From NCBI GenBank assembly GCA_964347945.1, contig CAYGAW010000085.1, positions 1 to 16,012 on the forward strand: a DNA stretch of 16,012 bases. Direction: 5' to 3'. Below are positions 7,125-14,499 of the stretch, piece by piece. The notes under the pieces are model-generated. The model did no database searches, had not been told where the DNA came from, and saw only the letters and a program-made list of their open reading frames with translations. How positions within the stretch are numbered: position 1 is the stretch's first letter; each line of letters begins with the position of its first letter. Source of the DNA: CAYGAW01 sp964347945. Its GTDB lineage: Bacteria; Chloroflexota; Anaerolineae; UBA7937; B3-Chlor. Both the position numbers and the translations under genes were made by a program.

Positions 7125-7871
7125 ATGACAGAGATATCCGTCGTGGTTCTCACCAAGAACGAGGAGAAGAACATCGCCGACTGTCTGGAGACCCTGCAGT
7201 GGGCGGACGAACTTCTCGTTCTAGACTCCTTCAGTGAGGACGCGACCACCGATGTCGCACTGAGCAAGCGGGCGGAGGTTCGTCAGCTGCCCTTCGTCAA
7301 CTATCCGTCGCAGCGGAATGCCGCTCTGCAGATGGCAAGCAAAGGCTGGGTGTTTTTTGTCGATGCTGACGAGCGGGCCACTCCGGAGCTAGCGGAGGAG
7401 ATACGAAGGGCCGTTGCGCACGCGGGTTTTGATGGCTGGTGGGTGCCAAGGAAGAACTACATATTCGGCAAGTGGATCCGCCACGCTGGGTGGTTTCCCG
7501 ACTATCAGTTGCGCCTCTTGCGGAGAGACCGGGCACGCTACGACGAGCGCCGAGAGGTCCATGAGCTCGTTGAGCTAGATGGCGATGCCGGCTACCTGGA
7601 GAACCCGTTGATTCACTACAACTATGAGACGGTAGGCGAGTTCAGGGAAAGACAGGATCGATACAGCGATTTCGAAGCCAGGATGATGTTGGAGAGTGGG
7701 CGTCGAGCCAGACCTCACAACTTCATCCTTCAGCCATTGCGTCACTTCCGTTGGCGGTACGTCACTTTGCGCGGCTTCAAAGACGGTTGGCGCGGGCTTC
7801 TGCTAAGTGCGCTCACGGCGTACTATGAGATGGTGAGATACAGAAAGCTCTGGCACCTACAGAGAGAGTAG
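7125..7871 (+). CDS. Family 2 glycosyltransferase (WaaE/KdtX-like)
   Basis: This 248-residue GT-A enzyme opens with ISVVVLTKNEEKNIADC (4-20) and LLVLDSFSEDAT (30-41), followed by the metal-binding FFVDADERATPEL (77-89; Asp80, Asp82). Then come the RKNYIFGKWIRHAGW motif (109-123), and DYQLRLLRR and EVHE (145-148), all diagnostic of the WaaE/KdtX-like group that adds glucose-type sugars to envelope glycans. An in-frame ATG at 7035 would add 30 residues and overlap the preceding gene. I prefer 7125 because the family's first strand starts directly after it; the ribosome site (ACGGGA) is weak for both. It follows the first glycosyltransferase by 46 nt and is last in the mutL operon. Its stop lies four bases from that of the convergent phosphatase gene. 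Sugar and acceptor are unknown. Confidence 0.92.
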   Translation: MTEISVVVLTKNEEKNIADCLETLQWADELLVLDSFSEDATTDVALSKRAEVRQLPFVNYPSQRNAALQMASKGWVFFVDADERATPELAEEIRRAVAHAGFDGWWVPRKNYIFGKWIRHAGWFPDYQLRLLRRDRARYDERREVHELVELDGDAGYLENPLIHYNYETVGEFRERQDRYSDFEARMMLESGRRARPHNFILQPLRHFRWRYVTLRGFKDGWRGLLLSALTAYYEMVRYRKLWHLQRE

Positions 7872-7875
7872 GCAT

Positions 7876-8361
7876 TCAGCCCTTGGCCGGACTACTCTCC
7901 GCAAGTTCTATGATCCGCGCATAGCCCTTGTGCAGCAGCTCCTTGATTTCCTCTGCGCACGTCAGGTGGAGGTCTAGCGAGCCGCTGCCAGAGGGATCAA
8001 GGATATCAAATCTCTTGCCCGCCATCTCACTCAGCAGGTAGAGTTTCTCTCTGGCGTCAGGGAATTCGAGCGCCAACGCCTCTTTGTGATCTTGCGTCAT
8101 GACGAGGATCAGGCTTGCCTGAGCGACATCCTCGGAGGTCAGATGACGGGTCCGATGGTCGCTGATGTCCAGGCGCAGTTCGTTCATGGCCTCAAGGGTG
8201 CGAGGGGAAGCCATCATGCCATCCCTGGTCCAAGTTCCGGCGGAGCGGACGTCATAGAGCTCATGCTTCCCGTCCGTTCGCAATATGCCCTTGAGAATTC
8301 CTTCTGCCATGGGAGAGCGGCAGAAGTTCCCCGTGCAAACGAAGAGGATCGTGCCGCCCAT
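7876..8361 (-). CDS. Low-molecular-weight protein tyrosine phosphatase family
   Basis: The 161-residue product begins with the P-loop VCTGNFCRSPMAEG, giving the C-x5-R signature with nucleophile Cys9 and Arg15. The general acid is Asp122 in DPSGSG (usually DP.g...). Length and motif order match LMW protein tyrosine phosphatases and the related arsenate reductases. The DP loop and lack of an obvious second redox cysteine pair favour a phosphatase, though Cys14 and Cys135 leave arsenate reduction open. In other bacteria such enzymes (Wzb, Etp, YwlE) dephosphorylate exopolysaccharide kinases or protein arginine phosphate. No kinase is visible here, but two glycosyltransferases end opposite it. 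The start ATG is two nt after the hpf stop, with GGAG about 11 nt upstream, so translation is probably coupled to hpf. Confidence 0.9.
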   Translation of the reverse strand: MGGTILFVCTGNFCRSPMAEGILKGILRTDGKHELYDVRSAGTWTRDGMMASPRTLEAMNELRLDISDHRTRHLTSEDVAQASLILVMTQDHKEALALEFPDAREKLYLLSEMAGKRFDILDPSGSGSLDLHLTCAEEIKELLHKGYARIIELAESSPAKG

Positions 8362-8363
8362 CC

Positions 8364-8906
8364 CTATGCCAACTCCGGCTCAATTAGACCGTAGTCGCCA
8401 TCCTTGCGCCTGTAGATGATATTCAGGTCCCCTGTGTTGGCGTTTAGAAACAGGAAGAAGTCGTGACCCAACAGTTCCATCTGTTCCGCGGCCTCCTCCT
8501 CGTCCATGGGCAGGACTACGAAACGCTTTGTTCTGACTATCCGTCTTGATTCATGCTCCTCGAATTCTTCGATGGGGAGCACGAGTTCCTCTTCTTGGAA
8601 CCGGCCGCGATCTCGTCTTCTCGTCTTGTAGCGCATGATGCGGCGATACATCTTGTCCAGTACCGCGTCAAAGGCAGTGAAGACGTCTGCTGCCCTTTCC
8701 TCAGCGCGCAAGATAGTGCCCCTCGCGCGCACAGTAAGCTGCGCAATGTACCGATCCTCGGCGCTCTTCGCGCTTTCGCGAGTCAGTTCTAGTGATGCGT
8801 CGTCGATGGCACCTAAGTACCTGTCCAGCTTACCTGCTTTCTTCTCGACATACTCACGTATTCTGTCGCTGATCTCCATATTCTTGCCGGTGATAGTGAG
8901 TTCCAT
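8364..8906 (-). CDS. hpf: Ribosome hibernation-promoting factor, long form (HPF/RaiA)
   Basis: This 180-residue long-form HPF binds the decoding region of idle 30S subunits and pairs ribosomes into inactive 100S dimers in stationary phase or stress. The N-terminal RaiA domain (about 1-100) starts MELTITGKNMEISDRIREYV and has the basic helix MYRRIMRYKTRRRDRGR (86-102) that contacts rRNA. After an acidic linker (104-120), the C-terminal dimerisation domain (about 126-180) contains TKRFVVLPMDEEEAAEQM, GHDFFLFLN and LNIIYRRKDGDYGLIEP, as in the family. The frame is open for 51 more codons upstream, but ATG at 8904-8906 has a strong GGAGGA site seven nt away and begins the domain exactly. It lies 31 nt after comF and two nt before the phosphatase gene. 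The order comF-hpf is also seen in Bacillus-type competence operons. Confidence 0.96.
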   Translation of the reverse strand: MELTITGKNMEISDRIREYVEKKAGKLDRYLGAIDDASLELTRESAKSAEDRYIAQLTVRARGTILRAEERAADVFTAFDAVLDKMYRRIMRYKTRRRDRGRFQEEELVLPIEEFEEHESRRIVRTKRFVVLPMDEEEAAEQMELLGHDFFLFLNANTGDLNIIYRRKDGDYGLIEPELA

Positions 8907-8937
8907 GTCCGAATCCTCCGTGTGTGATGATTCATCC

Positions 8938-9654
8938 TCAGCGTTCGTGCCATCTCTCGCGAGCCAGCACGAGCCCCCATACCTCACGGGCGCCAGCTTG
9001 CCGTAATGCGATGCTGCAAGCCTCCAATGTGGCCCCTGTGGTACAGACATCGTCCACAAGCAGGACTCTCTGTCCTTCTAGACCACTGTCAATGCAGCGG
9101 AAAGCTCCTGTAACGTTCTCTCGTCTCTGCGGGGCACTAAGGCCTACCTGGGGGGTGGTGCTCTTGACCCGCACAAGGGAATCGTCCATCAAGGGTATGC
9201 CGAGCGCCGTCTGTATCTCCTTGGCCAGGAGCGCAGCCTGATTGTAGCCTCGTTCTTTGAGGCGCCGAGGGTGGAGAGGTACAGGGACGATGACGTCTAC
9301 GGGCAGCTGATTCTGCGTCAGGTAGTCGCCTGCGAGTTTGCCCAGGACAGGGGCCAAGGAACGCAAGTTGGAGTATTTGAACCGATGAATGGCCGTTCTC
9401 ACTGGGTCTTCAAGGTAGGCCACTGCCCGTATGCCATCGATCTGCGGCGGAGCCCTGTGACAAGAGGGGCAGGTTCGAGGTGAAGAAGTTGCCTGTCCAC
9501 AGCTGGGGCACAGCGGCGGCCGGACGAATTCGATCTCCTGGTGGCACGCGGGGCATATCCAGCCGCCACTACGTTCACAGCTGACGCAGCGAGGCGGGAA
9601 GAGAAGATTCAGCAAACCTTCACTTGTTGCCTGCCAGCTCCGTGGCAACCTCAA
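8938..9654 (-). CDS. comF: ComF family protein (phosphoribosyltransferase-like)
   Basis: From a TTG start this is 238 residues, the usual ComF length. An N-terminal double zinc ribbon has four CxxC pairs (Cys23/26, 34/37, 49/52, 62/65), beginning at LLFPPRCVSC. The type I phosphoribosyltransferase domain has FKYSN (92-96), VPVPLHPRRLKERGYNQA (123-140) and the PRPP-binding loop VLLVDDVCTTGAT (197-209). ComFC/GntX proteins are needed for efficient uptake of transforming DNA in several bacteria; their exact reaction is unsettled. The start is uncertain. The frame is open back to ATG at 9828, but that would overlap tadC by 59 nt and add a non-conserved tail. GTG at 9714 lacks a properly spaced ribosome site. 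TTG at 9652-9654 has AAGGGG seven nt upstream. It follows tadC by about 115 nt on the same strand. Confidence 0.9.
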   Translation of the reverse strand: MRLPRSWQATSEGLLNLLFPPRCVSCERSGGWICPACHQEIEFVRPPLCPSCGQATSSPRTCPSCHRAPPQIDGIRAVAYLEDPVRTAIHRFKYSNLRSLAPVLGKLAGDYLTQNQLPVDVIVPVPLHPRRLKERGYNQAALLAKEIQTALGIPLMDDSLVRVKSTTPQVGLSAPQRRENVTGAFRCIDSGLEGQRVLLVDDVCTTGATLEACSIALRQAGAREVWGLVLARERWHER

Positions 9655-9769
9655 GAATGTGCCCCTTACGGCTTGGCGCCAGGGGAGTCTGCGTAGCTCC
9701 TGTCCCGTACCCACTCCTGTTGGGCCGCCCGCATTCTCGTCCGGGTGCAGGCGAGTAAGGGTGGGTTGC

Positions 9770-10702
9770 TCAGAACGACGTGAAAGCGGTTCTGAGGGCA
9801 GGCAGGGCAGGTCCCAGCAGAACCACAAAGAGGGCCGGGAAGATCAGAAAGACCAAAGGTATCATCATCTTGATGGGGGCTTGGTGAGCGAGCTCTTCGG
9901 CCCTTTGGCGTCGCCTGATACGCATCTGTTCGGATTGGATGTGCAGAACCCTTGCCAGGCTCACACCCAACTGGTCAGCTTGAATGATGGCCGCCACGAA
10001 GCTAGTGAGCTCCGCGACATCGGCCCGGTCGGCCATCGATCTCAGCGCCTCACGCCGCAAAGTCCCCATTTGGATCTCTACAAGCACGCGCATGAAGGCT
10101 CGACTCAGCTGGTTGTCCCACTTCTCCACTACCTTGGACATGGACTGGTCAAAGCCCAGGCCCGCTTCGACGCAGATGGTCAGAAGATCGAGCGCATCGG
10201 GCAGAGCCTTCAGTATGCTGGTCTTGCGGTTCCTGATCTTCAAGGTCAGCCAGATCGTGGGCAGGAAGTAGCCCAGGGCGCCTGCGACGGCTGTGACCAG
10301 GATCTGGTTCCGCAAGGGCAGCCGCGAGACGAACGACAGCGCGAAGAACGCCGCTGCGCACAGCGCCGCTGAGGCCAGTCTCAGCCCTGTGAATTCAACC
10401 GGTGACCAGCCGTATGGGTTGCCCGCCAAGTCCAGATTGTGCTGGATGCTCTCTATGTTTCTGCGTGGAGTAAGACGTGCGAAGGCGTTGGCAATAGTCC
10501 GCAACATAGGTCTGATCACTCGATCATGGAAGGGTGCGGCTAGCTCGATCTCCTCAAGAGTCATGAGTTCCCGCGTGCCGAACTCACCCAGGCGGTCCTC
10601 CAGGACATCAGTTCGGCGCAGCGACAGCAGACCCGCGAAGACGATGATGACGCTTCCTCCAATACCCAAGGCGATCAGCAGGGGCAGCAGATTGGCAGAC
10701 AT
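9770..10702 (-). CDS. tadC: Tad/Flp pilus platform protein TadC (GspF domain)
   Basis: This 310-residue inner-membrane protein is one half of the platform that the CpaF ATPase drives to assemble or retract Flp-type (type IVc) pilins. Membrane segments are visible at about 5-28, 107-125, 131-152 and 278-300. The T2SSF/GspF domain (about 165-290) has LPDALDLLTICVEAGLGFDQS (near 167-187, key residues Leu-Pro-Asp-Ala and Glu-Ala-Gly) and QADQLGVSLARVL (241-253). It ends in RRRQRAEELAHQAPIKMM (263-280), the typical pre-TM basic helix. The start has a GAGGAG site. It follows tadB by 36 nt and mirrors it in domain plan, as TadB and TadC always do. Distinguishing C from B rests on order and the C-terminal motif. 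Confidence 0.94.
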   Translation of the reverse strand: MSANLLPLLIALGIGGSVIIVFAGLLSLRRTDVLEDRLGEFGTRELMTLEEIELAAPFHDRVIRPMLRTIANAFARLTPRRNIESIQHNLDLAGNPYGWSPVEFTGLRLASAALCAAAFFALSFVSRLPLRNQILVTAVAGALGYFLPTIWLTLKIRNRKTSILKALPDALDLLTICVEAGLGFDQSMSKVVEKWDNQLSRAFMRVLVEIQMGTLRREALRSMADRADVAELTSFVAAIIQADQLGVSLARVLHIQSEQMRIRRRQRAEELAHQAPIKMMIPLVFLIFPALFVVLLGPALPALRTAFTSF

Positions 10703-10738
10703 CTTCTACTTCTCCTCACCTGATCAGAAGAATAAAGC

Positions 10739-11710
10739 CTACACCTCGATGTTCACGACACGACGGATAATGATCCAGCCGAGACCCATCCCCGCCGCGG
10801 ACGCCACTATCATTTGCATGCCGCACGCATCCTCCCACAGCTGCGACATGTAGTCAGCGTTCATGACAAAAAGCAGGCCTGCAACGGCTACGGGCAGGAT
10901 ACTGACGATATACCCGGAGTATCTCGCCATGGCGGTTAAGGTCCTGATTTCTCCCTTGATTCGTACCCTCTCTCGTATCGTATGCCCGATGGTGTCCAGG
11001 ATCTCCGCCAGGTTACCCCCTACCTCATGGTGGATGTTGATAGCGGTTACCATCATGTCAAGATCTTCGCTTGTGATACGTCTGAGAAGATTGTTCAGTG
11101 CTTCTTGTGTGCTCAGCCCCAATCCAATCTCCCGGGTCAGGCGAGCGAACTCCTCGCTCGCGGGTGGCGCCAACTCGCGAGACACCATCTCCATGGATTG
11201 CATGAGGCTGTATCCCGAGCGCAGGGAGTTGGCCAGCAAGGTGATGGTGTCGCCCAATTGATCATTGAAGGCGTGCAGGCGTCTTGTCTGCCGGATCTTC
11301 AGGAAGAGGCGGGGGATGATGAACCCCAGTAGAGCACCCCCAACTGCACCTATGATCCAGAGTTGACGGACCAGGAAGGCGCCGACCAACGCTCCAAGGA
11401 TCACGGCTCCCACGCTCAGCAGCGCGAATTCGGCCACAGTGAGCTTGAGATTGGCGCGAGCCAGATCGGTGGACATACGCTTGGCGAAGCTCTGCTCCGC
11501 AATGGCTCGATCGAGAGTCTCCACCACCTCTGGGACGGGGCGCTCTCCCCTTTCGGCTTTCTCCGGTCGCTCCCTGGAAACAGAGGCCGTGACCTCTCCC
11601 AGGCGTGTGATGACCCGCGATCGGGAACCGATCACCCGTGCTACCCCCAGGAATAGGATCAGCATGGAACCGCCGGCCAACAACGGCAAGATGATGGTCA
11701 GAGGGTCCAT
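10739..11710 (-). CDS. tadB: Tad/Flp pilus platform protein TadB (GspF domain)
   Basis: This 323-residue inner-membrane protein is the partner of TadC in the Tad secretion platform. TM segments are seen at about 5-27, 96-114, 117-136, 266-283 and 299-317. A soluble, charged stretch (29-90) precedes the T2SSF domain (about 145-260), with LGDTITLLANSLRSGYSLMQ (152-171), EIGLGLSTQEAL (194-205) and the EVGGNLAEILDTI motif (229-241) characteristic of TadB. The C-terminus is short and basic. An AGGAGG ribosome site lies eight nt ahead of the ATG, overlapping the end of cpaF (15 nt gap). The context cpaB-cpaE-cpaF-tadB-tadC leaves little doubt. Confidence 0.95.
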   Translation of the reverse strand: MDPLTIILPLLAGGSMLILFLGVARVIGSRSRVITRLGEVTASVSRERPEKAERGERPVPEVVETLDRAIAEQSFAKRMSTDLARANLKLTVAEFALLSVGAVILGALVGAFLVRQLWIIGAVGGALLGFIIPRLFLKIRQTRRLHAFNDQLGDTITLLANSLRSGYSLMQSMEMVSRELAPPASEEFARLTREIGLGLSTQEALNNLLRRITSEDLDMMVTAINIHHEVGGNLAEILDTIGHTIRERVRIKGEIRTLTAMARYSGYIVSILPVAVAGLLFVMNADYMSQLWEDACGMQMIVASAAGMGLGWIIIRRVVNIEV

Positions 11711-11725
11711 TTTCGATACCTCCTC

Positions 11726-13108
11726 TTATCCCCTGAAACGGCCTCTCGGGTCGTAGCCAAACAAGTCCGCATCCAGATGGTAGCCTGCCCCGTCTATGAG
11801 TTCTGTGAACTTGGGTCGAACCCCGGTGGGGCGCAACTGGCCCACGATACGTCCATCGTCGAACCCCGTCTGTTCGAATGCAAACAGATCTTGTAGAACG
11901 ATGACGTTGCCCTCCATGCCCTGCACTTCGGTGATGCTCACCAACTTGCGTGAGCCATCTCGGAGCCGCTCCTGGTGGACAATCAGGTGGAGGGCCGATG
12001 AGACTTGCTCGCGAATTGCGCGGTGAGGGAGGTCGGTGCCTGCCATGAGGACCATGGTCTCCAGACGAGCCAGGGTGTCGCGAGGGCTGTTGGAGTGGCA
12101 GGTTGTCATGCCTCCATCGTGGCCAGTGTTCATGGCCTGCAACATGTCCAACGCCTCACCACCTCGCACCTCGCCTACGACTATTCGATCGGGGCGCATT
12201 CGGAGTGAGTTGATCACGAGGTCTCGGATGGTGACTTCACCCTTGCCCTCAATGTTGGGTAGCCGCGATTCCAGCGATATGACGTGTTCCTGCTGTAGCT
12301 GGAGCTCCGCTGCATTCTCAATAGTGATGATCCGCTCATCGTTGGGAATGTAGGCGGAGAGCACGTTCAGGGTGGTTGTCTTTCCAGAGCCGGTACCGCC
12401 AGAGATGACGACGTTCAGCCTCGACTTCACGCAGATCTCCAGAAACTCCGCGATTTCTGGTGTCAGAGTGCCAAAGCCGATCAAGTCTTCCATGGAATAC
12501 GGCACCTTCGAGAACAATCGGATAGTGATGATCGGTCCTTGAATTGACAGCGGTGGAATGATGACATTGACACGTGATCCGTCAGGCAAACGTGCGTCAA
12601 CGTAGGGTTGGCTCTCGTCGACGCGTCGGCCCAGAGGGGCCACGATGCGGTCTATGATTCGCATCACGTGCTCGTCGCTCTCGAAATTGTAGGAAGTTTT
12701 CGTGATCTTCCCTTCGCGCTCGATGTATATGCTCTCAGCGCCGTTGACCATGATCTCGGTGAGTGTTTCATCCTGGAGGAGCGGTTCCAGCGGACCCAAC
12801 CCCATGATCTCCGCGACTATCTGTTCGAGGAGGACGCTCCGCTCCGTGCGGCTCAGGACGGCGTTCTCCTCCGCCAGCACGGTGCTGAACATCTCTTCGA
12901 TGACAGCGCGCACCTCACCCGTCTGGGAGAGATCCATGCGCGGATCGAGCTCGGCGATCACTTTCTTTTGCACGCGGGTCTTCAACTCGGAAAAAGTGTC
13001 TCGGGCTGGGCTAGCGGGCCGGCGTTTCAGTCTCAACTCTTCCAGCTTCGTAGTGCGGATCTCGTCCTCAGGCTTCTGCCCTCTTTCTATTCGTTTTAGC
13101 AGGGACAT
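11726..13108 (-). CDS. cpaF: Tad/Flp pilus assembly ATPase CpaF/TadA
   Basis: This 460-residue secretion ATPase powers pilin polymerisation from the cytoplasmic face, docking onto TadB/TadC. The N-terminal domain (about 40-200) contains GLGPLEPLLQDETLTEIMVNG-type residues (103-123) and RVDESQPYVDARLPDGSRVN (162-181). The RecA-like core has Walker A GGTGSGKT (237-244), the Asp box ITIENAAELQLQ (261-272), Walker B DRIVVGEVRG (307-316) and the His box TGHDGGMTTCHSNS (328-341). The acidic Asp-box residue usually written IEDAAEL is Asn265 here, and the His box has Cys and Ser where Leu/Ile-His-Ala-Asn is common; Glu264, the likely catalytic acid, is kept. GAGGAGG precedes the ATG by nine nt. It follows cpaE by 48 nt. 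Confidence 0.96.
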   Translation of the reverse strand: MSLLKRIERGQKPEDEIRTTKLEELRLKRRPASPARDTFSELKTRVQKKVIAELDPRMDLSQTGEVRAVIEEMFSTVLAEENAVLSRTERSVLLEQIVAEIMGLGPLEPLLQDETLTEIMVNGAESIYIEREGKITKTSYNFESDEHVMRIIDRIVAPLGRRVDESQPYVDARLPDGSRVNVIIPPLSIQGPIITIRLFSKVPYSMEDLIGFGTLTPEIAEFLEICVKSRLNVVISGGTGSGKTTTLNVLSAYIPNDERIITIENAAELQLQQEHVISLESRLPNIEGKGEVTIRDLVINSLRMRPDRIVVGEVRGGEALDMLQAMNTGHDGGMTTCHSNSPRDTLARLETMVLMAGTDLPHRAIREQVSSALHLIVHQERLRDGSRKLVSITEVQGMEGNVIVLQDLFAFEQTGFDDGRIVGQLRPTGVRPKFTELIDGAGYHLDADLFGYDPRGRFRG

Positions 13109-13156
13109 TCAGGTTCGCCTCCTCGGCTTGATCATCCTTCGTTTCATGCTGGTTCA

Positions 13157-14443
13157 CTAGCCGAATATGCGCCCGATCAAGTTCTTGGACGCAGTTGCAC
13201 TCTCAAGGTTGCTGGCTGTCTCCCTTGATTTCTCCGCTTCGGCCGCGGTTTCTGCTCGTAGCAAATCGGCGACTTGCGCGATGCTCTTGACAACGGGGGA
13301 CCTCTGACCACTGAAGACTAACGGTATTCCTTTGTTGGCGGCTGCAGTGACCGGGCCATTGTCCCTCGGTACGGTGGCCCATACCGGGTGCCTGATATGG
13401 GCTGCAATGTCTTTGTCGGTTATCCCGTCACTTCGGCCGATCTTGTTGACAACTAGTTTCGTCTTGCCGACGTAGCCCAACGCATCCAGCGCTTCGAGAA
13501 ACAGCCTGACGTTCTTGATGTTGGGTATATCGGGAGTCATGACCAGGAGAATCCGATCTGAGATCTCCAGTATGGTCAGGACGATGTCATCTAGGTAGGA
13601 AGCGGTGTCGACGATGGTGTAATCATACAGCAGCTTGAGATTTCTGAGGATGTCTTTGATGTCATCCGCCGTGATCATATCCGCCACGTCCGGCCTTGGT
13701 GGGGCAAGAAGAATCTTCGTCCCTGAGGGGTGGGACACAAGGACATCACTCAAGAAGTCTACGTCGAGAGTGTCCATGTGTGGGACGAGGTCACTAATGC
13801 ACCTGGTGGGCTGCATGTTGAGAAGCACCGCCACGTCTCCAAACTGGAGGTCGCCATCTACGAGAGCCACTCTGCCCTCTTCGTTCTTCAAACTAAGCGC
13901 CAGGTTGATAGCGATGGTGCTGCAGCCACTTCCACCCTTGGGACTATAGACGCTGACAATCTCACCTTCCGTCGTGGCCACAGCGGCCTCTTGGAGCAGC
14001 CTAGCACCCGCCGCTTGGGGGCGCATTATCTCTGGTTGAACTAGTATCGTCCTTGGCTTCAACTGATAGACGCGACGGATACTGGCTATCAGTTCGTCTG
14101 CAGAGAACGGCTTCACCAAGAATTCCCTGGCGCCGGCAAGCATCGACCGGCGAAGATAGTCCGTCTCGCCTTGCACCGACATCATTACGATCTGAACTTC
14201 TGGTGCCGATTGGGCGATGGACTCGGTAGCGGTGATGCCATCTATGTCCGGCATGTTGATGTCCATGAGCACGATATCCGGGCGCAAGTCTCGGGCCATC
14301 TCGATCCCTTCGGATCCGCTGGCGGCGGCACCGACCACCTCGATGTCTTTCTCGAAGTAGAGCAACTTGCGTACATTCTCCCGTGTCTCGGGAATGTCAT
14401 CCACTATTAGGACGCGGATCTTGCTCTCCAGTTGTTCACTCAT
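13157..14443 (-). CDS. cpaE: CpaE/TadZ pilus localisation ATPase with N-terminal receiver domain
   Basis: This 428-residue protein has two parts. Residues 8-125 form a CheY-like receiver: acidic pocket Asp15/Asp16, phosphoacceptor Asp61 in VLMDINMPDIDG, Ser89 in VMMSVQ, and Lys111 in LVKPFS. Residues 160-400 form a ParA/MinD-type ATPase with a deviant P-loop SPKGGSGCSTIAIN: signature Lys169 is present, but the second Lys is Cys174. VALVDGDLQFGDVAVLL (switch I region) and DYTIVDTAS (Walker B) follow. CpaE/TadZ marks the pole or site where the Tad machine assembles. The intact receiver chemistry suggests control by a histidine kinase or acetyl phosphate, and no kinase is in the window. The C-terminal tail (405-428) is charged and rich in Glu, Ala and Ser. 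A moderate GAGAAG site precedes ATG. It lies 56 nt after cpaB. Confidence 0.94.
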   Translation of the reverse strand: MSEQLESKIRVLIVDDIPETRENVRKLLYFEKDIEVVGAAASGSEGIEMARDLRPDIVLMDINMPDIDGITATESIAQSAPEVQIVMMSVQGETDYLRRSMLAGAREFLVKPFSADELIASIRRVYQLKPRTILVQPEIMRPQAAGARLLQEAAVATTEGEIVSVYSPKGGSGCSTIAINLALSLKNEEGRVALVDGDLQFGDVAVLLNMQPTRCISDLVPHMDTLDVDFLSDVLVSHPSGTKILLAPPRPDVADMITADDIKDILRNLKLLYDYTIVDTASYLDDIVLTILEISDRILLVMTPDIPNIKNVRLFLEALDALGYVGKTKLVVNKIGRSDGITDKDIAAHIRHPVWATVPRDNGPVTAAANKGIPLVFSGQRSPVVKSIAQVADLLRAETAAEAEKSRETASNLESATASKNLIGRIFG

Positions 14444-14499
14444 CAGGATCTTCTCACTGTCGGAAACCAGGTGAATCTAGTCCACCACGGCCTGTTTGG

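Noticed and set aside
8907..9059. 51-codon N-terminal extension of HPF
   Set aside because: The extension overlaps comF, is not HPF-like, and the ATG at 8906 has a strong ribosome site and begins the domain exactly.
12608..13160. Two plus-strand open frames over the cpaF 5' part
   Set aside because: They are antisense to a highly conserved ATPase with Walker motifs; there is no homology pattern.
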